Shown: positions 42,503-52,434 of the stretch, one piece after another | Layout: each line of letters opens with the position of its first letter | Position numbering within the stretch: the stretch's first letter is position 1 | Assembly: GCA_000151295.1 (NCBI GenBank) | Contig: GG745328.1 | Location: 2,499,423-2,563,422 of the forward strand | Source: Allomyces macrogynus ATCC 38327 | Taxonomy: Eukaryota; Blastocladiomycota; Blastocladiomycetes; Blastocladiales; Blastocladiaceae | Length of the DNA: 64,000 bases | Direction of reading: 5' to 3' | Notes under the pieces: generated by a model | The model's database searches: none | What the model was told of the DNA's origin: nothing | Seen by the model: only the letters and a program-made list of their open reading frames with translations | Made by a program: the position numbers and the translations under genes

Positions 42503-44043
42503 ATGTCGGCCAGGACCAGCAGAGGCACCAACACCGCGACCACCACCCCGACGACGACGACGACGACCGGCCCGCGCTATGTCGCGCCCGTCGCGTCGCT
42601 GCTCTCGCCCGGATCGACCGTGCGCGCGCAGTACCCGTCGGACCTTTCGCTCAAACTCGTCCAGATCGTGCACCGGCACGGCGAGCGCACGCCCATCGTC
42701 CCTGGCCTCTCGCACCTTGTCGACCCCATCTACACCAACTGCCACCTCGGCGCCTTTCTCGCGCTCAACTCGGCGCTCTCCTCGTCGAAGAGCACGCGCC
42801 AGTACACCAAGGTCCTGCACGACGCCGACTTGCCGCAGCATGGCGCGACGCCCGGCACGTGCGCAGCCGGGATGCTGACCGACCAAGGGCGCACGACCAT
42901 GACCACTCTCGGCCGTGCCGCGCGGTCGCTTTATGTGGATACCCTCAAGTTCCTACCAGGCAAGTTGCAGAACCCGGGGGACGTGTACCTGCGCTCGTCC
43001 GACTTTGCGCGCACGCTCGAGTCGTTGCACTCGGTCGTCGAAGGGATGTACCCGGAGACCGACCGTGGCAGTGCTGTTTCAGCATCCGCCAATGCATATC
43101 TTCACGCGCACGCCCGTCGGCAGCGATAACATTTACCGCGACTTTGGGTGCGAGCGGTACCGCCGGCTGGCCAAGCAGTTTAACGCGCTGATCAAGCACG
43201 AAGTTGGCGAGGAGATGAAGTCGTGGAGCGCGAAACTGCAGGACTTGGCGAGCGATCCGAAACATGGCGCAGTGTTGGCGTTTGATATCTTGGGCGCCGG
43301 TACGTGCCGTGTCCTTCGCTCCCATTCTCCGTTGCGATCCCAGGCTTACTTTCAATGCCACACTAGCCCTTGCGCACGGCCGCGCGACCGACGTCGTCAC
43401 CCCCGCCGAATACGAGACTTTGCGGGACGCCTCGACCCGTCTCTGGTTTGGGCACATGGTCAAGTACCCCGGCATAGGCCAGCTGTTGATTGGCCGGTTT
43501 GTGACCGAGTTGCACGAACTGATGGCGCACCACGTTACGGGCACTGCGCCGGACCCGGCCGAGTTCTCGATGCACGTGCAGCACATGCGTGCGTCCGGAA
43601 CGGCCAAACCTCCGCGATTCGCGCTGTACTCGGGCCACGATACGACGCTGGTCCCGCTCATGGCCGCACTCGGCGTGTGGGATCATACCTGGCCGCCGTT
43701 TGCGAGCCATGTACGTGAATTTGGATGGGGTGGAGAAGGGAGGGGAGTGCAGAGGCTAACTAATTCGGGGTGAATGTAGCTCACGCTCGAGCTCTTCCAG
43801 TCCAAGTCACCCGCGTCCACCCAGCGCGCCGAGGACTCCCACTTTGTCCGCCTCCGGCACAACGGAACGAACCTGCGCGTGCCCGCATGCCAAGAACCGG
43901 GTGCGCACTATCCCGGCGATCCGTCGCTGTGCACGTACGCGGCATTCAAGGCGCTCGTGGATGAGGTTGGGACCACGCGCGACCAACGCGACCGACTGTG
44001 CGTGCCGCTGCCCGTGGCGTCGACGCTCGAAACGGGATTTTGA
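42503..44043 (+). CDS. histidine acid phosphatase family protein
   Basis: This is a histidine-phosphatase-fold enzyme that releases phosphate via a phosphohistidine. Exons 42503-43299, 43367-43710 and 43780-44043 give about 467 residues. The catalytic motif RHGERTP (in VQIVHRHGERTPI) and the C-terminal proton donor HD (in YSGHDTTLVPL) are both present. LRSSDFARTLESLHSVVEG, the second conserved arginine block, is also clear. No signal peptide is evident; the N-terminus is Thr-rich, so an intracellular ACP6-like enzyme is plausible. One extra base between about 43040 and 43070 breaks the frame between EGMYPETD and VAVLFQHPPMH. Intron 2 (43711-43779) carries the recurrent 10-mer, opposite in orientation to the MED31 case. 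The gene is convergent with the next one, 77 bases away. Confidence 0.88.
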
Positions 44044-44120
44044 ACCCTGCGATCGATCTTTTGGATTAACTCAAAATAGATTGAATGAATCTGTAGTTAC
44101 GGATGATGATTGAAGGGGTG

Positions 44121-46240
44121 TTAGTTCGAGTCGCCGCGCAGCAACGGCCGCCGCTCGCCGCGCCGTGCTGGTGGGGCGGGCCGTGCGCGCTCTCCGTGCT
44201 CTTCAACCTCGTCATCGTACTCGCTGTCGCTGTCGCTGTCGCCAACATCGGCCGCGCGGGACTTGCGCGCCGAGATGAGGCCATAGAGCAGGGCGAGTCC
44301 GGACACGGCGACAGCGACGATCTGAGTGTAGTAGAAGGCGGTCGCGACAAAGGGCGCCGTGAGCCCGACGCGCGCGAGGAGGACCGAGAGGACGGTCGGC
44401 GTGCATGCGGCTACGGAGACGCAGGGCCAAGGTGAGGGATCTCCACGTTGAGGAACTGACCAGGCGAATGCGGTTCACGTACCAGCGGGCGCCGACAAGT
44501 CGCACGGTTTCCGGAAATACGCGTCGTTCGCGCACTTGTCGGGCGTGGCCGCACACTACCATCCCGCCCACTTCCAGTGAGCCAAATCCCATCTCATTCA
44601 CACCTTCACAACAAGACACGTACATAGACCTGCGACCCCCACGTCGCATACTGCGGCGCGACGACCGCCGTCATTTCCCAGAGGAGGGCGAGCAACGTCA
44701 TGATCACGACCACCGTCACGAGCAGGAGCGCCTGCGGTGCCGTCCGTCCCTTACGGAGTCGGAACAGCCGGATCCACAAGACGCGCACGCCCACCACCTT
44801 GACGCCGTGCAGGGTCGCCGCGAGCAAGTAGACGAGCACTGACGCGAAGAGAAGATGATCAACCGGATAGAACCGCGCGAGAAAGGCGAGAGATGCGTCG
44901 ACCGGGTTGATGGCCGAGGCGACGGGGAGAACGAGACGCGGGCATTTGGCGCAGAGGGGTGGGCTGGATTGGCTATCCGCGGGTGGAGAAGGGCGTTAGG
45001 TGCGTTCCGGACATCGGGGAGGGGGATAAAGGGAGGTGGGAACGGACATAGTGCTGATGATGGCGACAATGACGGCGCCCGAGTAGACAAAACACGCGAC
45101 TTTGAGTGGGAACGAGGCGATTTTCCAGAGCGGGCCACAACACATGGGCCGGTCCCCGGCCTGGATCCGGTCGAGCTTGCGCAGGCATTTGCTAAACAAT
45201 CGTCGTCGTGGAGCACCGCACGTTAGCTTGGCATCGATCAATCGCGACATGAGAGTCTCTGCGCAAAGGTCGCACCGTTCCTGCTCCTCGAGGTCCTCAA
45301 GCCGCTGGTGCTCGCGCGACGTCATGAGGCTCGGATTCGGTTGCCGCGCGTGCAATTCCTGGAGCCGTGCGCGCGTGTCGTTGAGTTCGGCCGTGACGGC
45401 GAGAATATCAGTTTCGAGCGACTTGAGCGGCTTGAGCAGGTAGATTGGGAGCAAGAACACGCCGGGTGCCGTGTAGACGAGGAAGACGAGCATGCCGAGG
45501 ACCATGAACATGGCGAGGATAAAGAGAAGTGCGCTTTCGAGGCCTGTCGACGGAACAGCCAGTGTGAGATTTGTAAATGAGCGAATCAGGTACGCAGAGG
45601 GGTGGAGAGATACGAACTGCCGCCCAATAGCGCCTTTTTCAGGAAGTCAAAGTCGATGGGGCCGCCGAGGCTCAGGTCGTTAGGTTTCAGGATCAGGCCG
45701 ACGAGCATGAGGATGATGAGGATGACGGCCGTGGCGAGCGTCATGCGCACGGCGGCGTTGAAGCGCTTTTGGGTTCGTTGGAGATGAATCAAGAGCGTGA
45801 GCCATGGTCGCAAACAATCCAGTAGAGGAAGAACACACCTGCTGTGCAGTGCGCATCTCATCTTCTTCTTCAAAGTAAAAATAGGCAAACGGCACGACGA
45901 GGAACGCGTAGAGCGCGAGTACGAGGAACAGGCTGTCGTAGATCCAGTTGACCGAGTTGCGAATCGATTCGAGCGTCGGAGGGTCGGCCCATGGTTGCTT
46001 GAAGCCCGTTTTTGCGTTTGAGGAAGAGGACACGAGGAACACGTCGGCCGGGAGAGCACAGGCCGCGGCGGTCAGGGCGATCGCGAGGCCAACAACAGCA
46101 ACGGCAAGGACACCGGGTGCGCGCTCTCGGCGGTCGGCATAGCGGCGCACGTAAAAAGCGGATGCAGCGAGTGCGACCGCGGCGCTGACGAGCGACAGCG
46201 TGGTCGTGATGGCAGTGATTTCTGCAGGCACGCCGGGCAT
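44121..46240 (-). CDS. LMBRD1-like lysosomal/vacuolar membrane protein
   Basis: LMBRD1 takes part in cobalamin export from lysosomes. Exons (minus) 45839-46240, 45594-45765, 45048-45543, 44624-44972, 44483-44555 and 44121-44410 give 593 residues with consistent phases. About nine hydrophobic segments are seen. Blocks like those of LMBRD1 include LYAFLVVPFAYFYFEEEDE, RFNAAVRMTLATAV, INPVDASLAFLARFYPVDH and WEMTAVVAPQYATWGSQ. A cysteine-bearing loop, PDKCANDAYFRKPC, follows. The C-terminal tail is acidic (DSDSDSEYDDE) and ends RRPLLRGDSN, with a dileucine that could direct lysosomal or vacuolar sorting. Intron 3 ends TTCTCCACCCGCGGATAG, again with the recurrent 10-mer before the acceptor. Its 5' site is GTCCGT. 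Confidence 0.85.
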
Positions 46241-46493
46241 ATTGGCGGCGGCTGTTGGAGGAGCTGGTTGTGGGAGTGGATTGCGGGTCCTGTGGCAGGT
46301 CGCTTGTTGGCAGAGGATACCGGCTGCGCGGTCGTCGGCGGTCGTTGGTTGGAGCAGGCCGCGTCGGCCACGATGGGCACGATGACGATGGTGGTGGCCG
46401 GAGCAGGTGCAGAGCGGCTGCCAGCTCGACAAAAGAGGGAGCGACACGCGACGCGATCACGACACATGCACGTGCTGCGCACATCGCGTCCTG

Positions 46494-46524
<31 letters not shown>

Positions 46525-46758
46525 ACGCTGCCGTCCCTGCCGTCCGCTCCACATCACGGCATCCAGCTGCGTCCTCCCCGCAAGATCCCGCACGCCCGCC
46601 TCGGGTCCACCACCACCTGCTGCCGACGCGGTCGCCTCGACCGGCACCGCCCCTCTGTCACCCAAGCAAACTACTCGGCACCGACCCGTTCTTTGTTCGC
46701 ACCGACGATTATCTGCAACCAACGACCCAAGTGCAAATCAATCCCACGCATCAGCGCC
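46241..46758. promoter_or_regulatory. divergent promoter region of the LMBRD1-like and GID7 genes
   Basis: This 518-base stretch separates two divergent genes. A CGT/GTC trinucleotide run (about 46503-46527) creates arginine- or serine-rich shadow ORFs. No clear TATA box was found. Confidence 0.4.
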
Positions 46759-49080
46759 ATGAGCCCGCCCGCACCCAACGGCACCGCCGCACCCGCGCGC
46801 GCCGCCACATCGCAACAGGGCGCGATCCTGACCGTCGGGCCCAACCTGCACGTGCGCCGCGAGGAGCTCGTTCGCCTGCTCACCGACGAGCTGCGCCGAC
46901 TCGGCTACACGTACCGCATTCTCTTACCGCCCCCGCGCCCTTGAGTAAGAACGCGCCGCTAACCTCTCTCCACCCATGGAGCCAATCTGCCGCCGAACTC
47001 GAGCGCGAATCCAATGTTCCCTTCGAGTCGCACGACGTGGCCCAGTTCCGCTCGGCTATTCTCGCCGGCCAATGGGCCGACGCCGTGCAACTGCTCCCGA
47101 CCGTCGGCGTCCCACCGGGGCAACCGGACGTGCCCAACGGCGCCTACGTGACGGCGCTTTTCCTGATCAAGGAGCAGCAGTACCTCGAGCTGCTTGAACA
47201 GCAAAATGTGCCCGCGGCACTGACCGTCCTGCGCGAGGAACTCACGCCGCTGCAGCATGACCCGACGCGTCTGCACGAGCTGTCGAGGTGCGCTCGGCTG
47301 TGTTCCATCACGACACGACCCCCCCCCCCCCCCCCAACTCACTCCACTCGCCCCATGTTAGTTACCTCATGTGCGGCCCACCCGACATGCTGCGCGCCAC
47401 CGCGCAATGGACCGGCGTCAACGGCGGCTCTCGCGCGACCCTGCTCCACCGGCTGCAGACGGACGTCCTGCCCGCGTCGGCCATGGTCCGTGACGGCCGG
47501 CTCGAAACCTTGATCGCGCAAGCGCTCGCCCGGCAAGTCGCGCAGTGCACCTACCATTCGGCCGAGGCGCACGACGGGAAACCGCTCGGTCTGCTCGCCG
47601 ACCACGCGTGCGAGACGCGCGATACGGTGCCCGCCACGTGCTTGGCCACGTTCACCGACCCCGAGGACGAAGTCTGGCACTTGGCGTTCTCGCATGCGGG
47701 CGACCGGCTCGCGGCCGTGGGGCAGGATGGGCGGCTGTTGATTTGGGACGTGCGGGTGCGTACACTGCCTCTGGTGAGTGATGGACCTGGTGATGGATGG
47801 TGGGTTGACGATGTGGGGGTTGTGTTTAGACGCGACACCTGCTGTTCCGACTCCATGCGCACGTGCTGGCCGCGACGTACTTGGCGTGGAGTCCCGACGA
47901 CAAGTATCTCGTTTCGTGCAGTAACGACACCAAGGCGCGGATCTGGGATCCGGCGAATGGCACTTGTGTCACGGTGCTCGACGCGCACTCGGAGTTTGTC
48001 ACGGCTGCGGGGTGGTTGCCGGATAGTCGCCGCTTGATTACGGGTGGGCTCGACAAGCAGCTGTTTCTTTGGGTACGCATCTCCGAGCGTGTGCCGCGCG
48101 GTTGGTGTCGTGCTCGAGGCTGACTGTGACACATAGAACGTCGACGGCACGCTCGTGCACCGGTGGAGCAACAACGCGCGCGTCTCCGATATGCAAGTCA
48201 GTGATGACGGCCGGTTTGTCGTCGTCATGTCGACCGACAAGGTGCGCGTACACGACTTGCACACGCGTACCGAGATCAGGTTCGTGCTCTCTTTTTTTTT
48301 TTTTTTTTTGCCTGCGTCCTGCGCATGCGACTGACCGCGACCATTCCATTCCAGCTCGCTCACTGAGGCACATGGGATCACGTCCGTGTGTCTGTCTAAG
48401 GACGGCCGGTACCTGCTGCTCAACCTGTCGGCGCAGGAGATTCACCTCTGGGACCTGTTCCCGACGCCGACTGCCGACAATGTCGACTCGCCAGGTACGT
48501 CCGTTCCCCACCCCTCCTCTTCTTCTTCTACCACGGCGCATTCTCTCATCTCTCCCCCCAACCCTCCCCACAGTCGCCTCGCGCATGTCCCCCTCCTCCT
48601 CGAGCTCCTCCCTCCCTCTCCGCTCCCCGCTGATCTCCAACGGCCACCCGTCGCCGACCCCCGCATCTGCCGCCACCACGTCCGGCTTCCCTGCGCGCCC
48701 GGACCTGGCTGCCACCTACACGGGCCACAAGCAAGGCCGTTTTGTGATCCGCAGTGCGTTGGGTGGATACGGCGAGGCATTTATTGCGTCCGGGTCCGAG
48801 GACGCGCGCGTCTATGTTTGGCACCGCGCGTCGCGCGCGCTCGTGAATGTGTTGGAAGGGCATTCGGATACGGTGAATGCGGTGGCCTGGAATCCGAGAG
48901 TGCCGGGGATGTTGGCGAGTGCGAGTGATGATCGCACGGTGCGGCTGTACGTATTGAAAGTGGAGAGGAAAGGTGGATGGATGGATGGATGGATGGATGG
49001 ATGGATGGGTCGAGACTGACATGTGGTGGGTGGATTTCGTGATTGCTTGTAGGTGGGTGCCGTCGAGCGAAGACGCATAA
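46759..49080 (+). CDS. GID7: WD40 protein of the GID7/WDR26 family
   Basis: GID7/WDR26 is a scaffold subunit of the GID/CTLH E3 ubiquitin ligase that degrades gluconeogenic enzymes. Eight exons (46759-46910, 46982-47287, 47362-47755, 47830-48072, 48137-48279, 48355-48494, 48574-48946, 49053-49080) give 592 residues, all in phase. The N-terminal LisH/CTLH part reads LRRLGYTQSAAELERESNVP, then FRSAILAGQWADAVQLL. The linker SSYLMCGPPDMLRA and LQTDVLPASAMVRDGRLETL match WDR26 closely. WD repeats follow: EVWHLAFSHAGDRLAAVGQD, YLAWSPDDKYLVSCSND, GFPARPDLAATYTGHKQG, AFIASGSEDARVYVWHR, and HSDTVNAVAWNPRVPGMLAS. The last exon is 28 bases. Introns contain a C16 run, a T18 run and a TGGA tetranucleotide repeat. 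Confidence 0.93.
48973..49008. repeat. (TGGA)n tetranucleotide repeat in GID7 intron 7
   Basis: About nine perfect tandem TGGA units lie in the intron 48947-49052. A likely length-variable microsatellite. Confidence 0.9.
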
Positions 49081-49437
49081 TTATGCAGAGACGCGCGTGA
49101 GCGCGCGCGATTTGGTTTTGTGGGTCTTCGAAGGCTCGGGTCGCGTCCGTTTTGTCCACTGTCCAGACCGTTTTCTGTTGGGCAAAAATGTCCCATGTTT
49201 TACCTGACGCTTTGGCCGCCCGCGTTCTTGTCGCGGAAGGAGCCCTGGACCAAATATTTCCGCATCCAACTTTTGTATCACGGCAAAGGCGAGAGAAGAG
49301 AGGATCGACCGTTCAACCCGTGAGCAGCACCAACCAAAGCGGAAAACAAACAACGGTGAACAAAAGAAATAAAGGTAATGAAGACCTCGCAAGATGTACC
49401 AACACACAACACCACACCCCAATCCTCACCGTCATAA
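49081..49437. other. intergenic between convergent genes
   Basis: This 357-base stretch lies between the 3' ends of GID7 (+) and MDM31 (-). No gene or clear terminator signal is seen. Confidence 0.4.
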
Positions 49438-51813
49438 TCACACCGCCCACGGCTCCGCCCCCTGCCTCCCCCTTGGCTCCACTCCCACCCCCACCACCGC
49501 ATGCGACGGCGCCGCTGCCGCGGCCTCAATCGCGCGTGCGCGCAGCGCGCCCTCCAAGAAATGCACCAGGCTCTTCGCGCCCGACACGTACTGCCACACC
49601 GCGGCGACCGCCTCGGCCGCCGTCCGCACTGACCACAAACCGACCTTCCTAATTCGCCTCGCGCGATCCGCATCGTCGAGCATCGACCTCACCATCGCGC
49701 GCCCAATGGACATGGCCAGCGCGTCCGCGAGCTGCGAGTCGTAAATGGTCCAGGCACCGTCGAAATTGGACAGCGGGAGGGTGATTCTGCAGGTGAGCGG
49801 GATCGCGGTCCGGTGGGCGTTCATGTACCCGACGACGGGCCGCACGAGGGCGTTGGTGGTGAGGTAGGGAAGGTCGCGCGAGTAGAGCGGTACGGACGCG
49901 CGCAGGTTGTTGAAGCGCAGGTCGAGGTCCATGCAGAGGGTGCGGCCGGTGGTTGTGGTCGCGGCGGGTGCTGCAGGGGACGATGGGTCCGTCGCGGTTT
50001 CGGCGGGGGAGTCGGGCGATGCGACGAGGCCTGACGTGACAGGCGCCGGCTCGACGACCGCTTCCTCCACCACTTCCTCCACCACCTCCTCGTCCTCGTC
50101 GTCGCGCTTGGTGCGCAACGATTCGCGCACCTTGCGCAGCTTGCGTCGCAACCGATCCGTCGGCCGCTTCGACTTGTCCATCCCCTCTTCGTCCTCATCC
50201 CCGCCACCGACGCGGTCAATCTTGCCGAGCGCCGAGGCCTTGATCTCCCCCACGAGTAGCGCGAGCAAGTCGTCTGGCTGCAACATATACTCTTGCGGGC
50301 GGCGCGGAATATGGATCAGCGCCGTGATATCGAGCGTGCCGCCAATAATCCAGCCAAACGGCCCCGTCGTGCCGTAATTCAGGTGGTCAATCGGCACGCC
50401 GTCCACCTTGAGCCGCGTGACGCGTCGCGGCAATCCGACCCACTCGTCGCTTCCCGCCCCTTCGTCATCGGCCCCATTCGCATCGAGGATCCCCGCCGCG
50501 GACGTCGTCGGATCAACAAACAAATCCGCCGGATGCTGCGGCGTATGCAGCGAGAACAAGCAATTATCAAACAGTCCGACCAACGACGACGCGCAAATGA
50601 TATCGTAGAGCAGCCACTGTTTCCTTAACCGTGGCAAGTCCGCGTTAAACACAGACACCGAATACGGCCGGAAATTCGGGTTATACACGGTCAGGAACAA
50701 GTCCTCGACGACCACCCGTTCCATGTCAAAGTCGCCCGGCTGGTGAATCCGCCTTGGGGGCGTGGCCGCATCGTCGTCCCAGAACACGTCGCGGCGGTCG
50801 ATGATCCCGCGAACGCCCTTGACGACCATGTCCTTGACGAGCCCCTTGCCGTCGAGCCACCGGATCAGGTCGAGCGTCACGTCGATCGACGCGATGCGCA
50901 CCTCGTATTTGGTGAAGTTATTGGCGTCGCGCGAGACGGGACGTGGCGGGCGAGGCAGTTGCGGGCGCGTGAAGACGTCCCCTGGAGCAGGGGAAGTGAT
51001 GGATGCGGCAGCGAGCGAGGAGGCCGTGGGCGGTTGCGGCGGGTCGGTGCCAGACGCGTAGACGACCGACGAGGACCCGCCGGACGACGACTTGGACGCA
51101 CTGGCCGCCGCGGCAGCAGCCACTTCCTCGGCCTCCTCGTCCGAGTAATAATAATAATGCGGCGCGAGCTGCGACTCGTCGAGCGCGTGCATCCGGCGCA
51201 CGGTCACGTTCTTCAACGCGATTTTCCCGTCTTTCCAGTTGGGCACGATCGCCGACTCGAAAATGACGGTCGCGCCCGTCGACCGCGTCAGGTACCACCC
51301 GACGGCGCGCGCAACCAGTTCCTGGAACTGGAAACTATTGGCGACCCAGAGAATGACGGACACGCACGTCGTGGTCCCGACCAGGAGGAGCAACGAGTTG
51401 CCGACAAACAGCCACGAGGCCATGGCCAGCACGTCGTCGACGGTCCAGGGGCGCGACGGGCGCTTAAACATGCCGGCGACGCGCGCGCGCAGGTAGTGCA
51501 GGTAGGTGCGTAGCGAGGGTGGGGGTTGCGTGGAACTGGCCAGGCTGCGTCGCGTGAGCGGGTGGAGAAGGAGCCGTGGGGTCGTGCGCAGCCTCGGCGG
51601 GAGGGACGACGCGGTCCAGAGCGAGTACGGGCGGGTAGCAGGCGCGGTCCAGGCGGATCGCAGCGGCGAGAACGGGGTCGAGGGTGAACGTAATGGCGGG
51701 CGCGGCGGTGGGGCGATCAGGCGCGACAGGGACGGCCAGACACCGGGGCGTATTGCGGACGTGCGCGTGCGCCATGGCGCAAGGGCAGCGGCGGCGCGGA
51801 TCGCGGACCACAT
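49438..51813 (-). CDS. MDM31: MDM31/MDM32 family mitochondrial inner-membrane protein
   Basis: MDM31 is needed for mitochondrial shape, inheritance and lipid (cardiolipin) homeostasis, in the inner membrane. A single exon of 791 residues. The first 110 residues are Arg/Ser/Pro-rich and presequence-like. One membrane segment lies at about 125-160 (ASWLFVGNSLLLLVGTTTC, then VSVILWVANSFQFQ). The family block YLTRSTGATVIFESAIVPNW and KNVTVRR follow, then an acidic/Ala/Ser insert of about 70 residues, then NFTKYEVRIASIDVTLDLIR, VKGVRGIIDRRDVFW, DLFLTVYNPNFRPYSVSVFN and DHLNYGTTGPFGWIIGGTLD. The last third includes an acidic E/V/D linker. A copy of the recurrent 10-mer at 51560-51569 is coding here. 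The ATG at 51813 starts the frame. Confidence 0.92.
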   Translation of the reverse strand: MWSAIRAAAALAPWRTRTSAIRPGVWPSLSRLIAPPPRPPLRSPSTPFSPLRSAWTAPATRPYSLWTASSLPPRLRTTPRLLLHPLTRRSLASSTQPPPSLRTYLHYLRARVAGMFKRPSRPWTVDDVLAMASWLFVGNSLLLLVGTTTCVSVILWVANSFQFQELVARAVGWYLTRSTGATVIFESAIVPNWKDGKIALKNVTVRRMHALDESQLAPHYYYYSDEEAEEVAAAAAASASKSSSGGSSSVVYASGTDPPQPPTASSLAAASITSPAPGDVFTRPQLPRPPRPVSRDANNFTKYEVRIASIDVTLDLIRWLDGKGLVKDMVVKGVRGIIDRRDVFWDDDAATPPRRIHQPGDFDMERVVVEDLFLTVYNPNFRPYSVSVFNADLPRLRKQWLLYDIICASSLVGLFDNCLFSLHTPQHPADLFVDPTTSAAGILDANGADDEGAGSDEWVGLPRRVTRLKVDGVPIDHLNYGTTGPFGWIIGGTLDITALIHIPRRPQEYMLQPDDLLALLVGEIKASALGKIDRVGGGDEDEEGMDKSKRPTDRLRRKLRKVRESLRTKRDDEDEEVVEEVVEEAVVEPAPVTSGLVASPDSPAETATDPSSPAAPAATTTTGRTLCMDLDLRFNNLRASVPLYSRDLPYLTTNALVRPVVGYMNAHRTAIPLTCRITLPLSNFDGAWTIYDSQLADALAMSIGRAMVRSMLDDADRARRIRKVGLWSVRTAAEAVAAVWQYVSGAKSLVHFLEGALRARAIEAAAAAPSHAVVGVGVEPRGRQGAEPWAV

Positions 51814-52434
51814 GAAGGGGCGGGGGCGATGCGTGCGTGTTGGTGGGCGTGCAGGCGAAAGAACAATCAGTTGAGCCGACAGGTCGGTGAACGGTTGCTG
51901 TTGAGTGTCGAGCGTTGGGCGTGGGCCACGTTATGGCAGCGGAACGCGGCTGGTCGGAGTAGCGTTGCGTTGCGGGCACAGGCGAGTCGTAATCATAGCG
52001 GCGCCTGTCGGCGTCGGTGTTGGTGTTGCTGGCGCAAGTGTTGGTCGGTGGTCGGTGGTTCGTGTTGGTGTTGGTGTAGGTGTAGGTGTTGGTGTTGGTG
52101 TTGGTGTTGGTGTAGGTGTTGGTGTTAGTGTTGGAGGTCTTGGAGGGAGGGCCGTGTTGAAAGAGCGCGGCTTGCGCAGCTTGACCTTGGTCTGCGCGGT
52201 TTTCCGCTATGGCAGCGACATGCTGGCCATGGCAACCGAGCAACGTGATGGCCCGTGACCACTGCGCGCTTGCCACCACTTGTGGGAGTCACGCCTTCGT
52301 TGCGGTGAGGGCGAGCGAAGCGTCCGGCGCGACCCACCCTGGCCTTCGCTTGGGGTCAAAGCTGATGTAAATAATTGATTATTAGATAGCACCGCATCCT
52401 CGCCTCCCGTCTCCACCCTCTCCACCCGGTCCTC
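51814..52434. promoter_or_regulatory. upstream region of MDM31 with a hexanucleotide repeat
   Basis: This 621-base stretch lies between two minus-strand genes. It holds the GTGTTG repeat listed separately. No clear TATA box was seen. The right-hand end includes CTCTCCACCC at 52425, a near match to the recurrent 10-mer. Confidence 0.4.
52062..52134. repeat. hexanucleotide repeat (GTGTTG)n / (CAACAC)n
   Basis: About twelve tandem units, mostly GTGTTG with some GTGTAG, lie about 250-320 bases upstream of the MDM31 ATG. A shorter related run is at about 52010-52030. Confidence 0.85.

Noticed and set aside
43032..43086. A 46-base intron explaining the frame change in the acid phosphatase
   Set aside because: It would remove EGMYPETD, which looks like normal phosphatase sequence, so a single-base insertion is likelier.
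45594..45610. CTCTCCACCCC as another copy of the recurrent 10-mer
   Set aside because: It lacks the leading TT and lies in coding sequence of the LMBRD1-like gene. Other near matches (12907, 46967, 52425) were also left out of the count.
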